The notes below the pieces were generated by a model that made no database searches, was not told where the DNA came from, and saw nothing but the letters and a program-made list of their open reading frames with translations. DNA of 64,000 nucleotides from Variovorax ginsengisoli. Its GTDB lineage: Bacteria > Pseudomonadota > Gammaproteobacteria > Burkholderiales > Burkholderiaceae_C. This document shows, piece by piece, positions 19,190 to 27,856 of this stretch. A program made the position numbers and the translations under genes. The stretch lies in the NCBI RefSeq assembly GCF_030486595.1, contig NZ_JAUJZH010000010.1, positions 124,001 to 188,000 on the forward strand. Reading direction: 5' to 3'. Each line of letters opens with the position of its first letter. Within the stretch, counting starts at the first letter, position 1.

Positions 19190-20349
19190 CAGAGGTTTTC
19201 TTTCGAGATGTAGCCGGCGATCTCGAGGCCGTAGCCGGCCGCCATGCTGGGCATGCGGCGCGGAGTGCCGAGCAGATTCATCTTGTGGACGCCGCACTCG
19301 CGCAGGATCTGGGCGCCGATGCCGTAGCTGCGCAGATCCATGCGGCCGCGCTCGGGCGCCTGCGCCGGCCGCGCTGTGCCGTCGAACTGCGACAGCAGCT
19401 CGGCGCCGGTCTCGCCGCAGTTCAGGAGCACCGCCACGCCCTTGCCCTGGGCCGCGAGATGCGCCAGGCTGGCGTCGAGGCTCCAGGAATGCAGCGCGCG
19501 GTTGAGTTCGAGCGCATCGAGCACCGACAGCGGCTCGTGCACGCGCACGTCGACCGTGTCGCCGGCACCCCACTTGCCGCGCACCAGCGCCAGGTGCACG
19601 CCGTTGCTGGGCTTGTCCTTGAAGGCGTGGGCGGTGAAGGGGCCCCAGGCGGTCTGGATCTCGCGGCAGCCGACCTTCTCGACCAGGGTCTCGGTGCGGC
19701 TGCGGTGCTCGATCAGGGCGGCGATGGTGCCGATCTTGATGTCGTGTTCGGCCGCGAACAGCTGCAGGTCGGGCAGGCGCGCCATCGTGCCGTCTTCGTT
19801 CATCACCTCGCAGATCACCGAGGCCGGCGAGCAGCCGGCCATGGCCGCCAGGTCGCAGCCGGCTTCGGTATGGCCGGCGCGCATCAGCACGCCGCCGTCG
19901 ACCGCCTGCAGCGGGAAGATGTGGCCGGGCTGGACCAGGTCGGCGGCCACGGCGTTGGGCGCCACCGCGGCCTGGACGGTGCGCGAACGGTCGGCGGCCG
20001 AGATGCCGGTGGTCACGCCCTCGGCGGCTTCGATCGAGACCGTGAAGGCGGTCGAGTGCTTGGCGCCATTGCGCGCCACCATCGGCGGCAGCTGCAGCCG
20101 CTCGCACATCTCGCGCGAGAGCGTGAGACAGATCAGGCCGCGCGCATGGCGGGCCATGAAATTGATCGCCTCGGGCGTGACGTGGTCGGCGGCCAGCACG
20201 ATGTCGCCTTCGTTCTCGCGGTCTTCCTCGTCGACCAGGATCACCATGCGGCCGGCGCGCAGCTCGGCCACGATGTCTTCGACCGGGGATATCGGCGCGG
20301 GGGCACGGCCGCTGCGCGGGGCGCCGATCGGCGTGACGGATGCATTCAT
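19189..20349 (-). CDS. ribBA: 3,4-dihydroxy-2-butanone-4-phosphate synthase fused to a degenerate GTP cyclohydrolase II domain (RibBX-type)
   Basis: Residues 15-215 are a complete RibB domain: [31 protein letters not shown] and [16 protein letters not shown] are all present. It makes dihydroxybutanone phosphate from ribulose 5-phosphate. Residues 220-386 follow the GTP cyclohydrolase II fold ([17 protein letters not shown] near the end), but the zinc-binding three-cysteine segment expected near 265-280 reads [19 protein letters not shown], with no Cys. The RQEGRGIGL helix is also missing. The second half is therefore probably inactive, as in proteins described as RibBX, and a separate ribA should exist elsewhere. 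It overlaps ribE and ribH. Confidence 0.93.
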   Translation of the reverse strand: MNASVTPIGAPRSGRAPAPISPVEDIVAELRAGRMVILVDEEDRENEGDIVLAADHVTPEAINFMARHARGLICLTLSREMCERLQLPPMVARNGAKHSTAFTVSIEAAEGVTTGISAADRSRTVQAAVAPNAVAADLVQPGHIFPLQAVDGGVLMRAGHTEAGCDLAAMAGCSPASVICEVMNEDGTMARLPDLQLFAAEHDIKIGTIAALIEHRSRTETLVEKVGCREIQTAWGPFTAHAFKDKPSNGVHLALVRGKWGAGDTVDVRVHEPLSVLDALELNRALHSWSLDASLAHLAAQGKGVAVLLNCGETGAELLSQFDGTARPAQAPERGRMDLRSYGIGAQILRECGVHKMNLLGTPRRMPSMAAGYGLEIAGYISKENL

Positions 20350-20999
20350 GGGAGCTTGTCTTGGGTGGGTGGTTGGATGGCGCCGGCCTGGAGCATGCGC
20401 TCCACGTAGCGGGCGACGGTGTCGATCTCGAGGTTGACCCGGCTACCTGCCGAGAGGCTGCCGAGCGCGGTGTTCTCGACCGTGTGCGGGATCAGGTTGA
20501 TGCTGACCTCGCTGCCGTCGGCGACGTCGTTCACGCTGTTGACGGTGAGGCTGACGCCGTTGATCGTGATCGAGCCCTTGTAGGCCAGGAAGCGGGCCAG
20601 CGCCGGCGGCGCCAGCACGCGCAGCTCCCAGCTTTCGCCGACGGGTTCGAAACGGCGCACCGTGCCGATGCCGTCGACATGGCCGGACACGATGTGGCCG
20701 CCCAGCCGGTCGCTGGCACGCAGCGCCTTCTCGAGGTTGACCCGTGTCTGCGCTTCCGACAGGCCTGCGGTCTTGTCGAGCGATTCGGCCGAGATGTCGA
20801 TGGTGAACAGCTTTTGCGTCGGGTCGAGGGTGGTGACGGTCATGCAGGCGCCGTTGAGCGCGATGCTGTCGCCGAGCCCCACGTCGTCCAGATAGCCGTC
20901 GGGCACCGCAATGCTGAGACGCTTGCCGTGGGAGGAAGAACTGCCGAGGTCGTGGACGGCGGCGATGCGCCCCACGCCGGTGATGATTCCGGTGAACAT
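20346..20999 (-). CDS. ribE: Riboflavin synthase, alpha chain
   Basis: This enzyme dismutates two lumazines to riboflavin. The 217 residues form two lumazine-binding barrels in tandem, each starting with a similar pattern: [12 protein letters not shown] at residue 1 and [14 protein letters not shown] near 100. The ATG at 20999 is 43 bp after ribD. It overlaps the ribBA-type gene by 4 bp. No FMN riboswitch can be seen in the 43-bp gap upstream. Confidence 0.96.
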   Translation of the reverse strand: MFTGIITGVGRIAAVHDLGSSSSHGKRLSIAVPDGYLDDVGLGDSIALNGACMTVTTLDPTQKLFTIDISAESLDKTAGLSEAQTRVNLEKALRASDRLGGHIVSGHVDGIGTVRRFEPVGESWELRVLAPPALARFLAYKGSITINGVSLTVNSVNDVADGSEVSINLIPHTVENTALGSLSAGSRVNLEIDTVARYVERMLQAGAIQPPTQDKLP

Positions 21000-21042
21000 C
21001 GCCGCATTTTCGCAGAGATGCGGGGGCTGCCCGGCCCGCTGC

Positions 21043-22140
21043 CTAAAACTTGTCCCGGCCGGCGACGCGGGCGACGATCCGCAGGTCGGGGCCGATCGCC
21101 TCGAACGACCGGAATTCGAGCGCCAGGGCCTCGTCCAGCGCAGTGAGCGGGCCGCCCGCATGGGGCCGGCTGGCGATGCCCAGGCCGTCGCCGATGAACT
21201 TCGGCGCCAGGTACAGCAGGATCTCGTCGACCAGGCCTTCGCGCATCAGCGAGCCGTTGAGCTTGTGGCCGGCCTCGACGTGCAGTTCGTTGACTTCGCG
21301 CCGGGCCAGGTCGGCGAGCAGGGCGGCCAGGTCGACCTTGCCGTCCGCGTTGGCCAGGCAGCTGATGGTGGCGCCGCGGGCTTCGAGCGCCAGGGCCTTG
21401 GCCTCGTCGCGCGCGGCGGCGTAGATCCAGACCGGGCGCCCGATCTCGAACAGCCGGGCGTCGGGCGGGGTCTGCAGGCGGCTGTCGACGATCACCAGCG
21501 ACGGCTGGCGCACGGTCTCGACCAGCCGGACGTCGAGTCGCGGGTCGTCCTCGATCACGGTGCCGACGCCGGTCAGGATGGCGCCGGCGCGGGCGCGCCA
21601 GGCGTGGCCGTCGGCGCGCGCCCGCTCGCCCGTGATCCACTGGCTGGTGCCGTTCTCGAGTGCGGTCTTGCCGTCGATCGAGGCCGCGGCCTTGAGCCGG
21701 ACCCAGGGGATCTGGCGGACCATCCGGCTGAAGAAGCCGAGGTTGAGTTCGCGCGCCTCCATCGCCAGCGGCCCGACTTCGACCTCGACGCCGGCAGCGC
21801 GCAGGCGCTCGAAGCCCTGGCCTGCGACCTTCGGGTTGGGGTCGGCGATCGAAGCCACGACTCTTCGGATGCCGGCCTCGACCAGTGCATCGCAGCAGGG
21901 GCCGGTGCGGCCGTGGTGGGCGCAGGGTTCCAGCGTGACGAAGGCGGTCGCGCCGGCGGTCGAGGCGCCACGGGCAGCGGCATCGCGCAGGGCCATCACT
22001 TCGGCGTGCGGCCCGCCGGTGCGCTGGGTGTGTCCGCTGCCGATCATCCGGCCGTCGGGCGCGACGATGACGCAGCCGACCGCCGGATTCGGAGGCGCCG
22101 TGGTGCTGGCCTCCTGCGCCAGCGAGAAGGCGAGAAGCAT
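21043..22140 (-). CDS. ribD: Bifunctional riboflavin deaminase/reductase
   Basis: RibD deaminates and then reduces the pyrimidine intermediate of riboflavin synthesis. The 365-residue protein begins with a CMP/dCMP-deaminase-type domain with zinc ligands in HAEVMAL and PCAHHGRTGPCC, then a DHFR-like reductase domain from about 150 (VRLKAAASIDGKTALENG, then GVGTVIEDDPRLDVR). The ATG at 22140 is followed by the family-typical LAFSLAQEASTTAPPNPAVGC. It starts 64 bp after pilE. The normal neighbour of ribD in related bacteria is nrdR, here separated by the pilin genes. Confidence 0.94.
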   Translation of the reverse strand: MLLAFSLAQEASTTAPPNPAVGCVIVAPDGRMIGSGHTQRTGGPHAEVMALRDAAARGASTAGATAFVTLEPCAHHGRTGPCCDALVEAGIRRVVASIADPNPKVAGQGFERLRAAGVEVEVGPLAMEARELNLGFFSRMVRQIPWVRLKAAASIDGKTALENGTSQWITGERARADGHAWRARAGAILTGVGTVIEDDPRLDVRLVETVRQPSLVIVDSRLQTPPDARLFEIGRPVWIYAAARDEAKALALEARGATISCLANADGKVDLAALLADLARREVNELHVEAGHKLNGSLMREGLVDEILLYLAPKFIGDGLGIASRPHAGGPLTALDEALALEFRSFEAIGPDLRIVARVAGRDKF

Positions 22141-22204
22141 CGCCTCGGACGGGGTCGGATGCGTGGGCAGGCGGGGGGGCGTGGTGGTGCTCAGGATCGG
22201 ACTT

Positions 22205-22645
22205 TCAGCGGTTCCAGCATTCGGCCTGGAGGGCCTCGGTGGCGCTGGCGGAAGCGAGGCCCCGGAGACCGGCCTGGTCGATTGTGAAGCCGCCGCATCT
22301 GTCGCCGACCTGGGCCCCCCGGGGAGTGGCGGTCAAAGTGTAGCCGCTGCCCTTGGCCTGCGAGGCCTCGAAGCCGATGGCATAGCTGTTTGAAGGCACG
22401 CCTTTCAAGGTCTCCGGGAAATCGGCTTCGTCGTCGAGATAGCTGCCCGTGCGGGTCGCGACGCGCTCGAGCCAGTGCGACGCTTGCAGCAATCCGGCCC
22501 GGGCTTCGGCCCGCCGGCCTCGCCGAACGGCTTCGTGGTAGCCCGGCAGCGAAAGGGCGGCGAGGATGGCCACGATGGCGAGGGCGACCATGAGCTCGAT
22601 CATCGAGAAGCCCGCCGTTTGCCAGGGTGCGCGCCGCGGCGTCAT
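22205..22645 (-). CDS. pilE: Type IV pilin-like protein (PilE family minor pilin)
   Basis: The 146-residue prepilin has a short leader ending in Gly12, cleaved before FSMIELMVALAIVAILAALSLPGY, with Glu at mature position 5 (given here in words: F13 to E17). The C-terminal half holds two cysteines (RCGGF and ECWNR) that could form the D-loop disulfide. It follows pilY1 with a 4-bp overlap and closes the minor-pilin set. Its small size and place suggest a minor pilin assembled with FimT, PilV, PilW and PilX, not the major subunit. Confidence 0.88.
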   Translation of the reverse strand: MTPRRAPWQTAGFSMIELMVALAIVAILAALSLPGYHEAVRRGRRAEARAGLLQASHWLERVATRTGSYLDDEADFPETLKGVPSNSYAIGFEASQAKGSGYTLTATPRGAQVGDRCGGFTIDQAGLRGLASASATEALQAECWNR

Positions 22646-24714
22646 TGCATCTGGCGCCAGCTCGGGCGCCGGATGAAGGTGCCGAGCCGATGCCGGGCGG
22701 GCGGCGCCTGCACGCCGGGCGCGGACACGCCGGTCTCCTGCTGGGCGTCCCGGCTGCCGACGCCGGGCCCGGTCTCGATGCGCGACGGCTGCCCGCTCGT
22801 CGTCGCCGGCAGGTCGACGTAGAGCGGCGACTTGGGCGCCGCACCGTTGACGATGTCGATCGTGGTTCGAAAGTGCCGTGCCGCGCTGCTTTTCGTTCCG
22901 TCGGAGCTCGCCGGAACGATGCTCCAGATGTCGATCAGGTCGCCCTCGAACCAGCTCGGGTGCTGCAGCACGCGCTCGCGCGCGACTGGTAGATCAAGGA
23001 ACCACCCTCCGCGCGCCTGGCTGCCGGTGTAGGGGACGGGGTTGGACGACACCGTGCCGGGACCACGGCCCTTGCCGGTGCGCAAGCTCTGCGCCACCAG
23101 CGCGTCTCGGCCCGTGTCGATCGGGCCCTGGCCCTGCGTCCTGACGCCGCTGACCGCCGAGTCGTCGCGGACGCCGTAGACCGTCTGCACCTGGCTGTCG
23201 ACGCGGTCGGCGACCGTGAGTTCGCGCCCGGTCCCGAATGCCAGCATCAGGCCGCCGTCCGGATGCGCCTTCCAGACCGGTGCGGTCGTGATCGGCTGGC
23301 GTGACACGACGGGGCCGGGGCGGGTCGCGATGAACAAGGGAACCCCGCCAAAGGCGACTTCCCATTGACCGGGCGAGACTGCGCCGAGGTCGAACTTCCA
23401 GAGGTTGCCGTGCAGGTCGCCCGCATAGGCAAGGTCGGGGGTGCCGTTGCCGTCGAGGTCGATCAGGCGCGGCGCCGAAAGCCCGTTGCCGCGGCCCGCG
23501 ACCTTGTCGCCCTCGGCTGCGATCTTGAACAGTTCCCGTCCTTCGTCGAGGTACTGGATCAGCAGGACAGCCCGTTCGTCGGCGCTGTTGTAGCCGTTGC
23601 CCATCACCAGCGCCCAGCGGCCGTTGTTCATGCGCGCGATCTGGCGGCTGAGTGCTGGATCGCCGGCTTCGATCACGGGGGCGCTCGTCAGGTGCCCGAT
23701 ATCCCGGTCCAATCCGGCGCTGCGGGTGCGGTCGAGCACCACCAGCGCGGCTGCGTTGGCGGCGTCGAAGGCACTCGGATCGGTGACGTCCAGCACGAAA
23801 TAACCCCGGCCACCGGCGCCGAGGAAGCCCGCGAGGTAGGTTCTCCAATGGTGGGCGTCGCGGCTGCCGGGCGGCCCCAGATAGAGGTCGCCGGTGAGTG
23901 GCGAACCGTCGACGAAATAGGTGTGCTGGTAGTCGGGTTGGGTGAGCGTCCCGATCCCAGGGTGCAGGCCTTCGGGCAGGTAGGCGATCTTTTCCTCGCC
24001 CGAGGCCGCATCGAAACCGTGCAGCAGGCCGTCGTTGCCGCCGACGTAGAGCATCGAGGGGCGCAAGCGCCTGGCGGCGCGAAAGGCCGCGTGATTCTCG
24101 GCCGCGTGCGGGCTCGAAGGCGGCCCCGCGAGCAGCCAGAGCTTGGAATTCACGATGTCGCTCTGGCGTGATGCCCGCGCGCGCAGCGGTCCGGGCGGCA
24201 TGGCCGACTGCTCCCGGGTGCGGTCACCCCGGATGTGGTCCAGCCTTTCCTTGGCCCGTTCGGTGGCATCGGGCGCGGTGTCGAGGACCCCATCGACGGT
24301 CATGAGCGCCTGCTGCTGGGCCAGCGAGAGCGCGGGCCACTGCCAGGAGATTCCGGTGGTGGCACCGTCTTCGGTCCTGGCCGAGAGCACCAGGCGGTTG
24401 GCGGGCCAGCGGTCGTCGCGGGCATCCATGAGGTTCGCGGTGCCCCACAGACCGGCGGTGTCGAGCGCAGCGGTCGTGGCCCGGATCCGATAGCCGGTGA
24501 CCGAACCGCTCCAGCCCCGCGCGTCGTAGGCGGCCACGAAGAGTGCGGCGTCGAGCCGGCTCGAACGTGAACTGGCCACCAGAGACGACAAAGCCGCGAC
24601 TTCGACGGGCGCGGTGCTCAGCGGCAGGGGTTCGGCGAGGGCCGAGACGCTTCCCCCGCCGGTCGATGCGATGGCGGACAGCAAGGTCATGCCGAAGGTG
24701 CTGCGGGGTTTCAT
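22642..24714 (-). CDS. pilY1: Type IV pilus tip/biogenesis protein PilY1 (PilC), short form
   Basis: The ATG at 24714 is chosen because MKPRSTFG leads into a signal peptide ending near VSALA, giving 690 residues. The C-terminal half is the beta-propeller region of the PilC/PilY1 family: PSMLYVGGNDGLLHGFDA, then LIDLDGNGTPDLAYAGDL near residue 420, an EF-hand-like calcium loop. Many PilY1 proteins exceed 1,000 residues and have an N-terminal von Willebrand A domain. I see no such domain here. It probably caps the pilus with the minor pilins and may bind surfaces. Confidence 0.88.
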   Translation of the reverse strand: MKPRSTFGMTLLSAIASTGGGSVSALAEPLPLSTAPVEVAALSSLVASSRSSRLDAALFVAAYDARGWSGSVTGYRIRATTAALDTAGLWGTANLMDARDDRWPANRLVLSARTEDGATTGISWQWPALSLAQQQALMTVDGVLDTAPDATERAKERLDHIRGDRTREQSAMPPGPLRARASRQSDIVNSKLWLLAGPPSSPHAAENHAAFRAARRLRPSMLYVGGNDGLLHGFDAASGEEKIAYLPEGLHPGIGTLTQPDYQHTYFVDGSPLTGDLYLGPPGSRDAHHWRTYLAGFLGAGGRGYFVLDVTDPSAFDAANAAALVVLDRTRSAGLDRDIGHLTSAPVIEAGDPALSRQIARMNNGRWALVMGNGYNSADERAVLLIQYLDEGRELFKIAAEGDKVAGRGNGLSAPRLIDLDGNGTPDLAYAGDLHGNLWKFDLGAVSPGQWEVAFGGVPLFIATRPGPVVSRQPITTAPVWKAHPDGGLMLAFGTGRELTVADRVDSQVQTVYGVRDDSAVSGVRTQGQGPIDTGRDALVAQSLRTGKGRGPGTVSSNPVPYTGSQARGGWFLDLPVARERVLQHPSWFEGDLIDIWSIVPASSDGTKSSAARHFRTTIDIVNGAAPKSPLYVDLPATTSGQPSRIETGPGVGSRDAQQETGVSAPGVQAPPARHRLGTFIRRPSWRQMQ

Positions 24715-24721
24715 GCTGGAC

Positions 24722-25435
24722 TCAGGAGCGATGCCGTTTCCATACCAGCGTGGTCTGGAGGACGGTTTGCGTGGCTGCCCGGTGCCCTTGGGCGATGGCC
24801 GTGATCCGGTAGACGAATGGCGTCTCGCTGTCGGGGGCGAGCGCCTCGGCCAATCCGCCACGGGTCGCCGCCGCGGTGTCGTAAGGCAGGAGTTCGACCC
24901 AGTACCAGGCCCGCTGCGCCGCGCCCGAGGCCAGCAGGGGATGGCCGCCGGCCGGCTCGCCCCCGGTGTAGGCGCCATGGGACGCCGCCACCTTCTTCAT
25001 CTCGGCCAGAGCCGCCGCGTCGGTCCAGAACTGCGCCATCACGCGATCGGGGACGCAGATCCCCGCCGCGCAGGAGGGTGACCTGCCACCGAGGGCATCT
25101 TGCAGGTCCGACAGCTCGCCGGCATCGGTGGGATAGAACGCGCGTCCGCCCGCGGCATCCAGAACGCCCCAGGCCCGGCAACCCGGGCCTTCGCACGGGG
25201 AGCCATCGGCTTGCAGGCCCCGGATGTCGGATTCGGCGTCGCGCAGCATGGCCTGGGCGGCCTCGAACGTGCGCTGGTGGTCGCTGTCGACGCCGGTGGC
25301 CATTTCGATGATCAGGGCGATGCGCGAGGACCCGAGCACCAGCAGGGTGGTCAAGAGCACCACCACGAAGACCACGAACAGCGCGATGCCGCGTTGGCGT
25401 GGGCGGGACGCGCGGCTTGGCACTCGGGGCCTCAT
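24722..25435 (-). CDS. pilX: Minor pilin PilX
   Basis: The 237-residue protein starts at the ATG at 25435, overlapping pilW as ATGA. A basic leader ends in Gly16 and is followed by IALFVVFVVVLLTTLLVLGSSR, a class III-like pilin helix. The usual Glu5 is replaced (mature residues I-A-L-F-V), as is common in PilX/GspK-type tip pilins. The rest is hydrophilic with several cysteines (SPCEGPGCRAWG, SCAAGICVP). It sits just before pilY1, the usual order in tip-complex operons. Confidence 0.88.
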   Translation of the reverse strand: MRPRVPSRASRPRQRGIALFVVFVVVLLTTLLVLGSSRIALIIEMATGVDSDHQRTFEAAQAMLRDAESDIRGLQADGSPCEGPGCRAWGVLDAAGGRAFYPTDAGELSDLQDALGGRSPSCAAGICVPDRVMAQFWTDAAALAEMKKVAASHGAYTGGEPAGGHPLLASGAAQRAWYWVELLPYDTAAATRGGLAEALAPDSETPFVYRITAIAQGHRAATQTVLQTTLVWKRHRS

Positions 25436-26190
25436 TGCGGCCGCACGCTGAAGACGTTGCGCGACACCAGGTGCGCACGTCCGTTGGAAGGCCGGTCGCC
25501 ATCGCAGCCCCGGTAGACCTGCCCTGCTTGTGGACTTTTCTCGCTGCCTTGCAGGTCGAGGCAGATCTCGATCGCGGCGACGGCCCCCCAGCGCTTCAGG
25601 GCTTCGACCTCGCGGGCCGCCATGATCTGGACGCCATCGGAGGTGGCGACCCGGTAGCGGACCTGGAAGTCGGCGACACCGCTGACCAGCGGCTGCTTTC
25701 GGCGGCCGGTGCAGCTCAGTTGGCCCTTGGCATCGACTTCGAAAGTCGCGTCGACGCGCTCGCCGCCGGAAACCCCGGAGCCGCTGCAGTCGTACTGCCC
25801 CGGTGCCTTCGCCCATGCAGCGGCGGCAAAGGCGACCGAAACCTTGTCGGGCGCGGCCCCCTTGCCGTCGACGCCGAACACGGCGAAATCCGTGCCGGCC
25901 GCCTGCGCACGGCTGGGACCGAACGCGTAGCGTCCGGTGACCTCGTTGCGCATCAGCTCGACCGCCCCGGCCTGGCGGAACTGCAGCCCGATCACGTGCA
26001 GCGCATAGGCGCCTTGCTGCTGCAACTGGCTGAGGTCGGCGACGGCTCCGGCGGCCTCGCGCGACAGCAGCAGCGTGGCCAGGGCCGACATCATGACCAG
26101 CATGCCGACCACCAGCCCCGCCAGCAGTTCGAGCAGGCTCAGGCCGCGCTCGCGGCCCGGGCGCGGACGCGGACGGTCAAGGTTGGACAT
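25432..26190 (-). CDS. pilW: Minor pilin PilW
   Basis: The 252-residue form starts at the ATG at 26190 (MSNLDRPRPRPG). A longer frame upstream starts inside pilV and is not needed. The leader ends in Gly16 and is followed by LSLLELLAGLVVGMLVM, with Glu at mature position 5. The mature region ends with PSNGRAHLVSRNVFSVRP, a PilW-type C-terminus. It overlaps pilV by 14 bp and pilX by 4 bp. Confidence 0.88.
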   Translation of the reverse strand: MSNLDRPRPRPGRERGLSLLELLAGLVVGMLVMMSALATLLLSREAAGAVADLSQLQQQGAYALHVIGLQFRQAGAVELMRNEVTGRYAFGPSRAQAAGTDFAVFGVDGKGAAPDKVSVAFAAAAWAKAPGQYDCSGSGVSGGERVDATFEVDAKGQLSCTGRRKQPLVSGVADFQVRYRVATSDGVQIMAAREVEALKRWGAVAAIEICLDLQGSEKSPQAGQVYRGCDGDRPSNGRAHLVSRNVFSVRPQ

Positions 26191-26713
26191 GCGCCAGGTG
26201 GCAGGTGAGGCCCGTCGGGCAATCGAAACCGGCTGGCGAGTCGACCACGAGGGGTTGGCGATAGGCCGCATCGCCCCCTGCGCGCTCATTGGCGCGCCAC
26301 GCCACCATCACGCCGAGCAACTGCCCTCGACCGGCTTCGTGGCCGCCAGTTGCGAAGACCTGGCCCGCGCCGCGGGGCAGGGTGTCCGCGATCGCCAGCT
26401 TCCAGGCTGCGAGATCCCAGTGCGCCAGCATTCCGGCGTCGCAGGCGGCGATTCTGCAGTCGGCCCGGGCCGGCATCGGCCCCGGTGCGTCGAGATGGTC
26501 TTGCGGCGGGCCAAAGGCTTCGGGGTGGGTCTTGATGCGCTCCGCGAAATCCTCGATCAGCCGCACGGACTGGGCACGCCCAACGCTGGTCCGGGTGTCG
26601 GCGAGCGTTCGCAACTGCACCCCGAGCATGCCCAGCACCGCCACCGCGAGGATCGACATCGCCACCAGCGACTCGAGCAGGCTGATGCCGGCTTGGCGGT
26701 TCAATCGGGACAT
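26177..26713 (-). CDS. pilV: Minor pilin PilV
   Basis: The 178-residue prepilin starts at the ATG at 26713. The leader MSRLNRQAG ends in Gly9, followed by ISLLESLVAMSILAVAVLGM with Glu at mature position 5. LLESLVAMSILAVAVLGMLG is close to PilV family N-termini. The C-terminal part has paired cysteines (DCRIAACDAG, DCPTGLTCH). It overlaps fimT by 13 bp. Part of the tip complex with PilW, PilX and PilY1. Confidence 0.88.
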   Translation of the reverse strand: MSRLNRQAGISLLESLVAMSILAVAVLGMLGVQLRTLADTRTSVGRAQSVRLIEDFAERIKTHPEAFGPPQDHLDAPGPMPARADCRIAACDAGMLAHWDLAAWKLAIADTLPRGAGQVFATGGHEAGRGQLLGVMVAWRANERAGGDAAYRQPLVVDSPAGFDCPTGLTCHLAHVQP

Positions 26714-27273
26714 TTGTCGGCCTGCTGGAACGCTTGAAGTCGACCGCCTACGGACATGCACAGGACCATTGCGGCGGTCTTGTCATCGTTGCCGGCCGGG
26801 CTCAGCGCCACGCTGAATCCGAGGGTGTTGCCGAAGCGTCCCCAACGGTTCAGGGAGAGTTGCGATGTCGCTTGCGCGGTGCGGAACATCACCTTCACGT
26901 GCTCGGGTGCGGGCCAGGCCTGGAGGATTTCGCCGCCTGCGCGGCGGGTGCCGTCTTCGGGGACCTCGACGAGAATCTGCCATCCGCAACTCCAGTCGGC
27001 GACTTCGCGGACCACGCAGCCGGGCGGCGAGGCCTTCCGCAGCGTGACGTGGCCGCCGCGCCGCAGCGCCTCCGCGCGCGCCAGGTAGATCGTGGCGGTC
27101 ATGTCCTCGCCGGCGCGGCGCAGCCGATAGCGTTCGATGACGCCGCCGAAGCTCGGCATCGCGAGGGCAGCGAGGATCGCGGCGATGGCGAGCGCCGCGA
27201 CCAGTTCGATCGTGCTGAGACCCGTGGATCGCCCAAGGGAGCGGGACAGGTGAAGAGGCAGAGTGGGCATCAC
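26701..27273 (-). CDS. fimT: GspH/FimT family pseudopilin
   Basis: The 190-residue prepilin starts MMPTLPLHLS; the second ATG at 27270 is equally possible. The leader ends in Gly18 before LSTIELVAALAIAAILAALAMPSF, with Glu at mature position 5. The GspH/FimT globular domain follows (RLRRAGEDMTATIYLARAEALRRG, then LNRWGRFGN). It opens the minor-pilin run, 124 bp after nrdR. This gap is the likely place for a separate pilin promoter, though no clear hexamers are seen. Confidence 0.87.
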   Translation of the reverse strand: MMPTLPLHLSRSLGRSTGLSTIELVAALAIAAILAALAMPSFGGVIERYRLRRAGEDMTATIYLARAEALRRGGHVTLRKASPPGCVVREVADWSCGWQILVEVPEDGTRRAGGEILQAWPAPEHVKVMFRTAQATSQLSLNRWGRFGNTLGFSVALSPAGNDDKTAAMVLCMSVGGRLQAFQQADKCPD

Positions 27274-27397
27274 CGCCCGAATGCTAGGCGCGGCAGAACC
27301 CCTGGCCGACGCTCAGCGGCCCGAGGGGCGCATCGTCATGACAGACGGCGGATTGCTGCCAGGGTCAACAAACCACGACCAATGTGAGGTCAGGGTG

Positions 27398-27841
27398 TCA
27401 GATGTCCCTGAGCAACTGCCTGAACTCGTCCACGTCCTCGAAGCTGCGGTACACCGAGGCGAAGCGCACGTAGGCCACCTTGTCGAGCCGCTTGAGCTCG
27501 CGCATGACCAGTTCGCCGACCTTGGTCGATTCGATCTCGCGCAAGCCGCTGGACAGCAGCTCTTGTTCGATGCGCAGCAGCGCGTTGTCGATCTGTTCGA
27601 TGCCGACCGGCCGCTTGCGCAGCGCCAGCATCATCGAGGCCCGCACCTTGGCGGTGTCGAAGTCGGCCCGGCTGCCGTCCTTCTTGACCACCACCGGAAA
27701 GTTGACGTCCGGCCGCTCGTAGGTGGTGAAGCGCTTGTCGCAGCCACCGCACTGGCGCCGGCGGCGCACGAAGTCGCCGTCTTCCGACACCCGGGTCTCC
27801 ATGACCTGGGTCTCCAGATGACCGCAGAAGGGGCACTTCAT
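27398..27841 (-). CDS. nrdR: Transcriptional repressor NrdR
   Basis: NrdR represses ribonucleotide reductase genes in response to ATP/dATP. The 147 residues consist of an N-terminal zinc ribbon (Cys3, Cys6, Cys31, Cys34, ending [11 protein letters not shown]) and an ATP-cone domain ([20 protein letters not shown], then [18 protein letters not shown]). It starts 15 bp after glyA and is likely cotranscribed with it. In many beta- and gammaproteobacteria nrdR is followed directly by ribD. Confidence 0.96.
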   Translation of the reverse strand: MKCPFCGHLETQVMETRVSEDGDFVRRRRQCGGCDKRFTTYERPDVNFPVVVKKDGSRADFDTAKVRASMMLALRKRPVGIEQIDNALLRIEQELLSSGLREIESTKVGELVMRELKRLDKVAYVRFASVYRSFEDVDEFRQLLRDI

Positions 27842-27856
27842 GCGCTGTCGTGCCGG

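Noticed and set aside
21000..21042. Possible FMN riboswitch before ribE
   Set aside because: The gap has only 43 bp and lacks the conserved RFN blocks. No other gap in the rib run is large enough.
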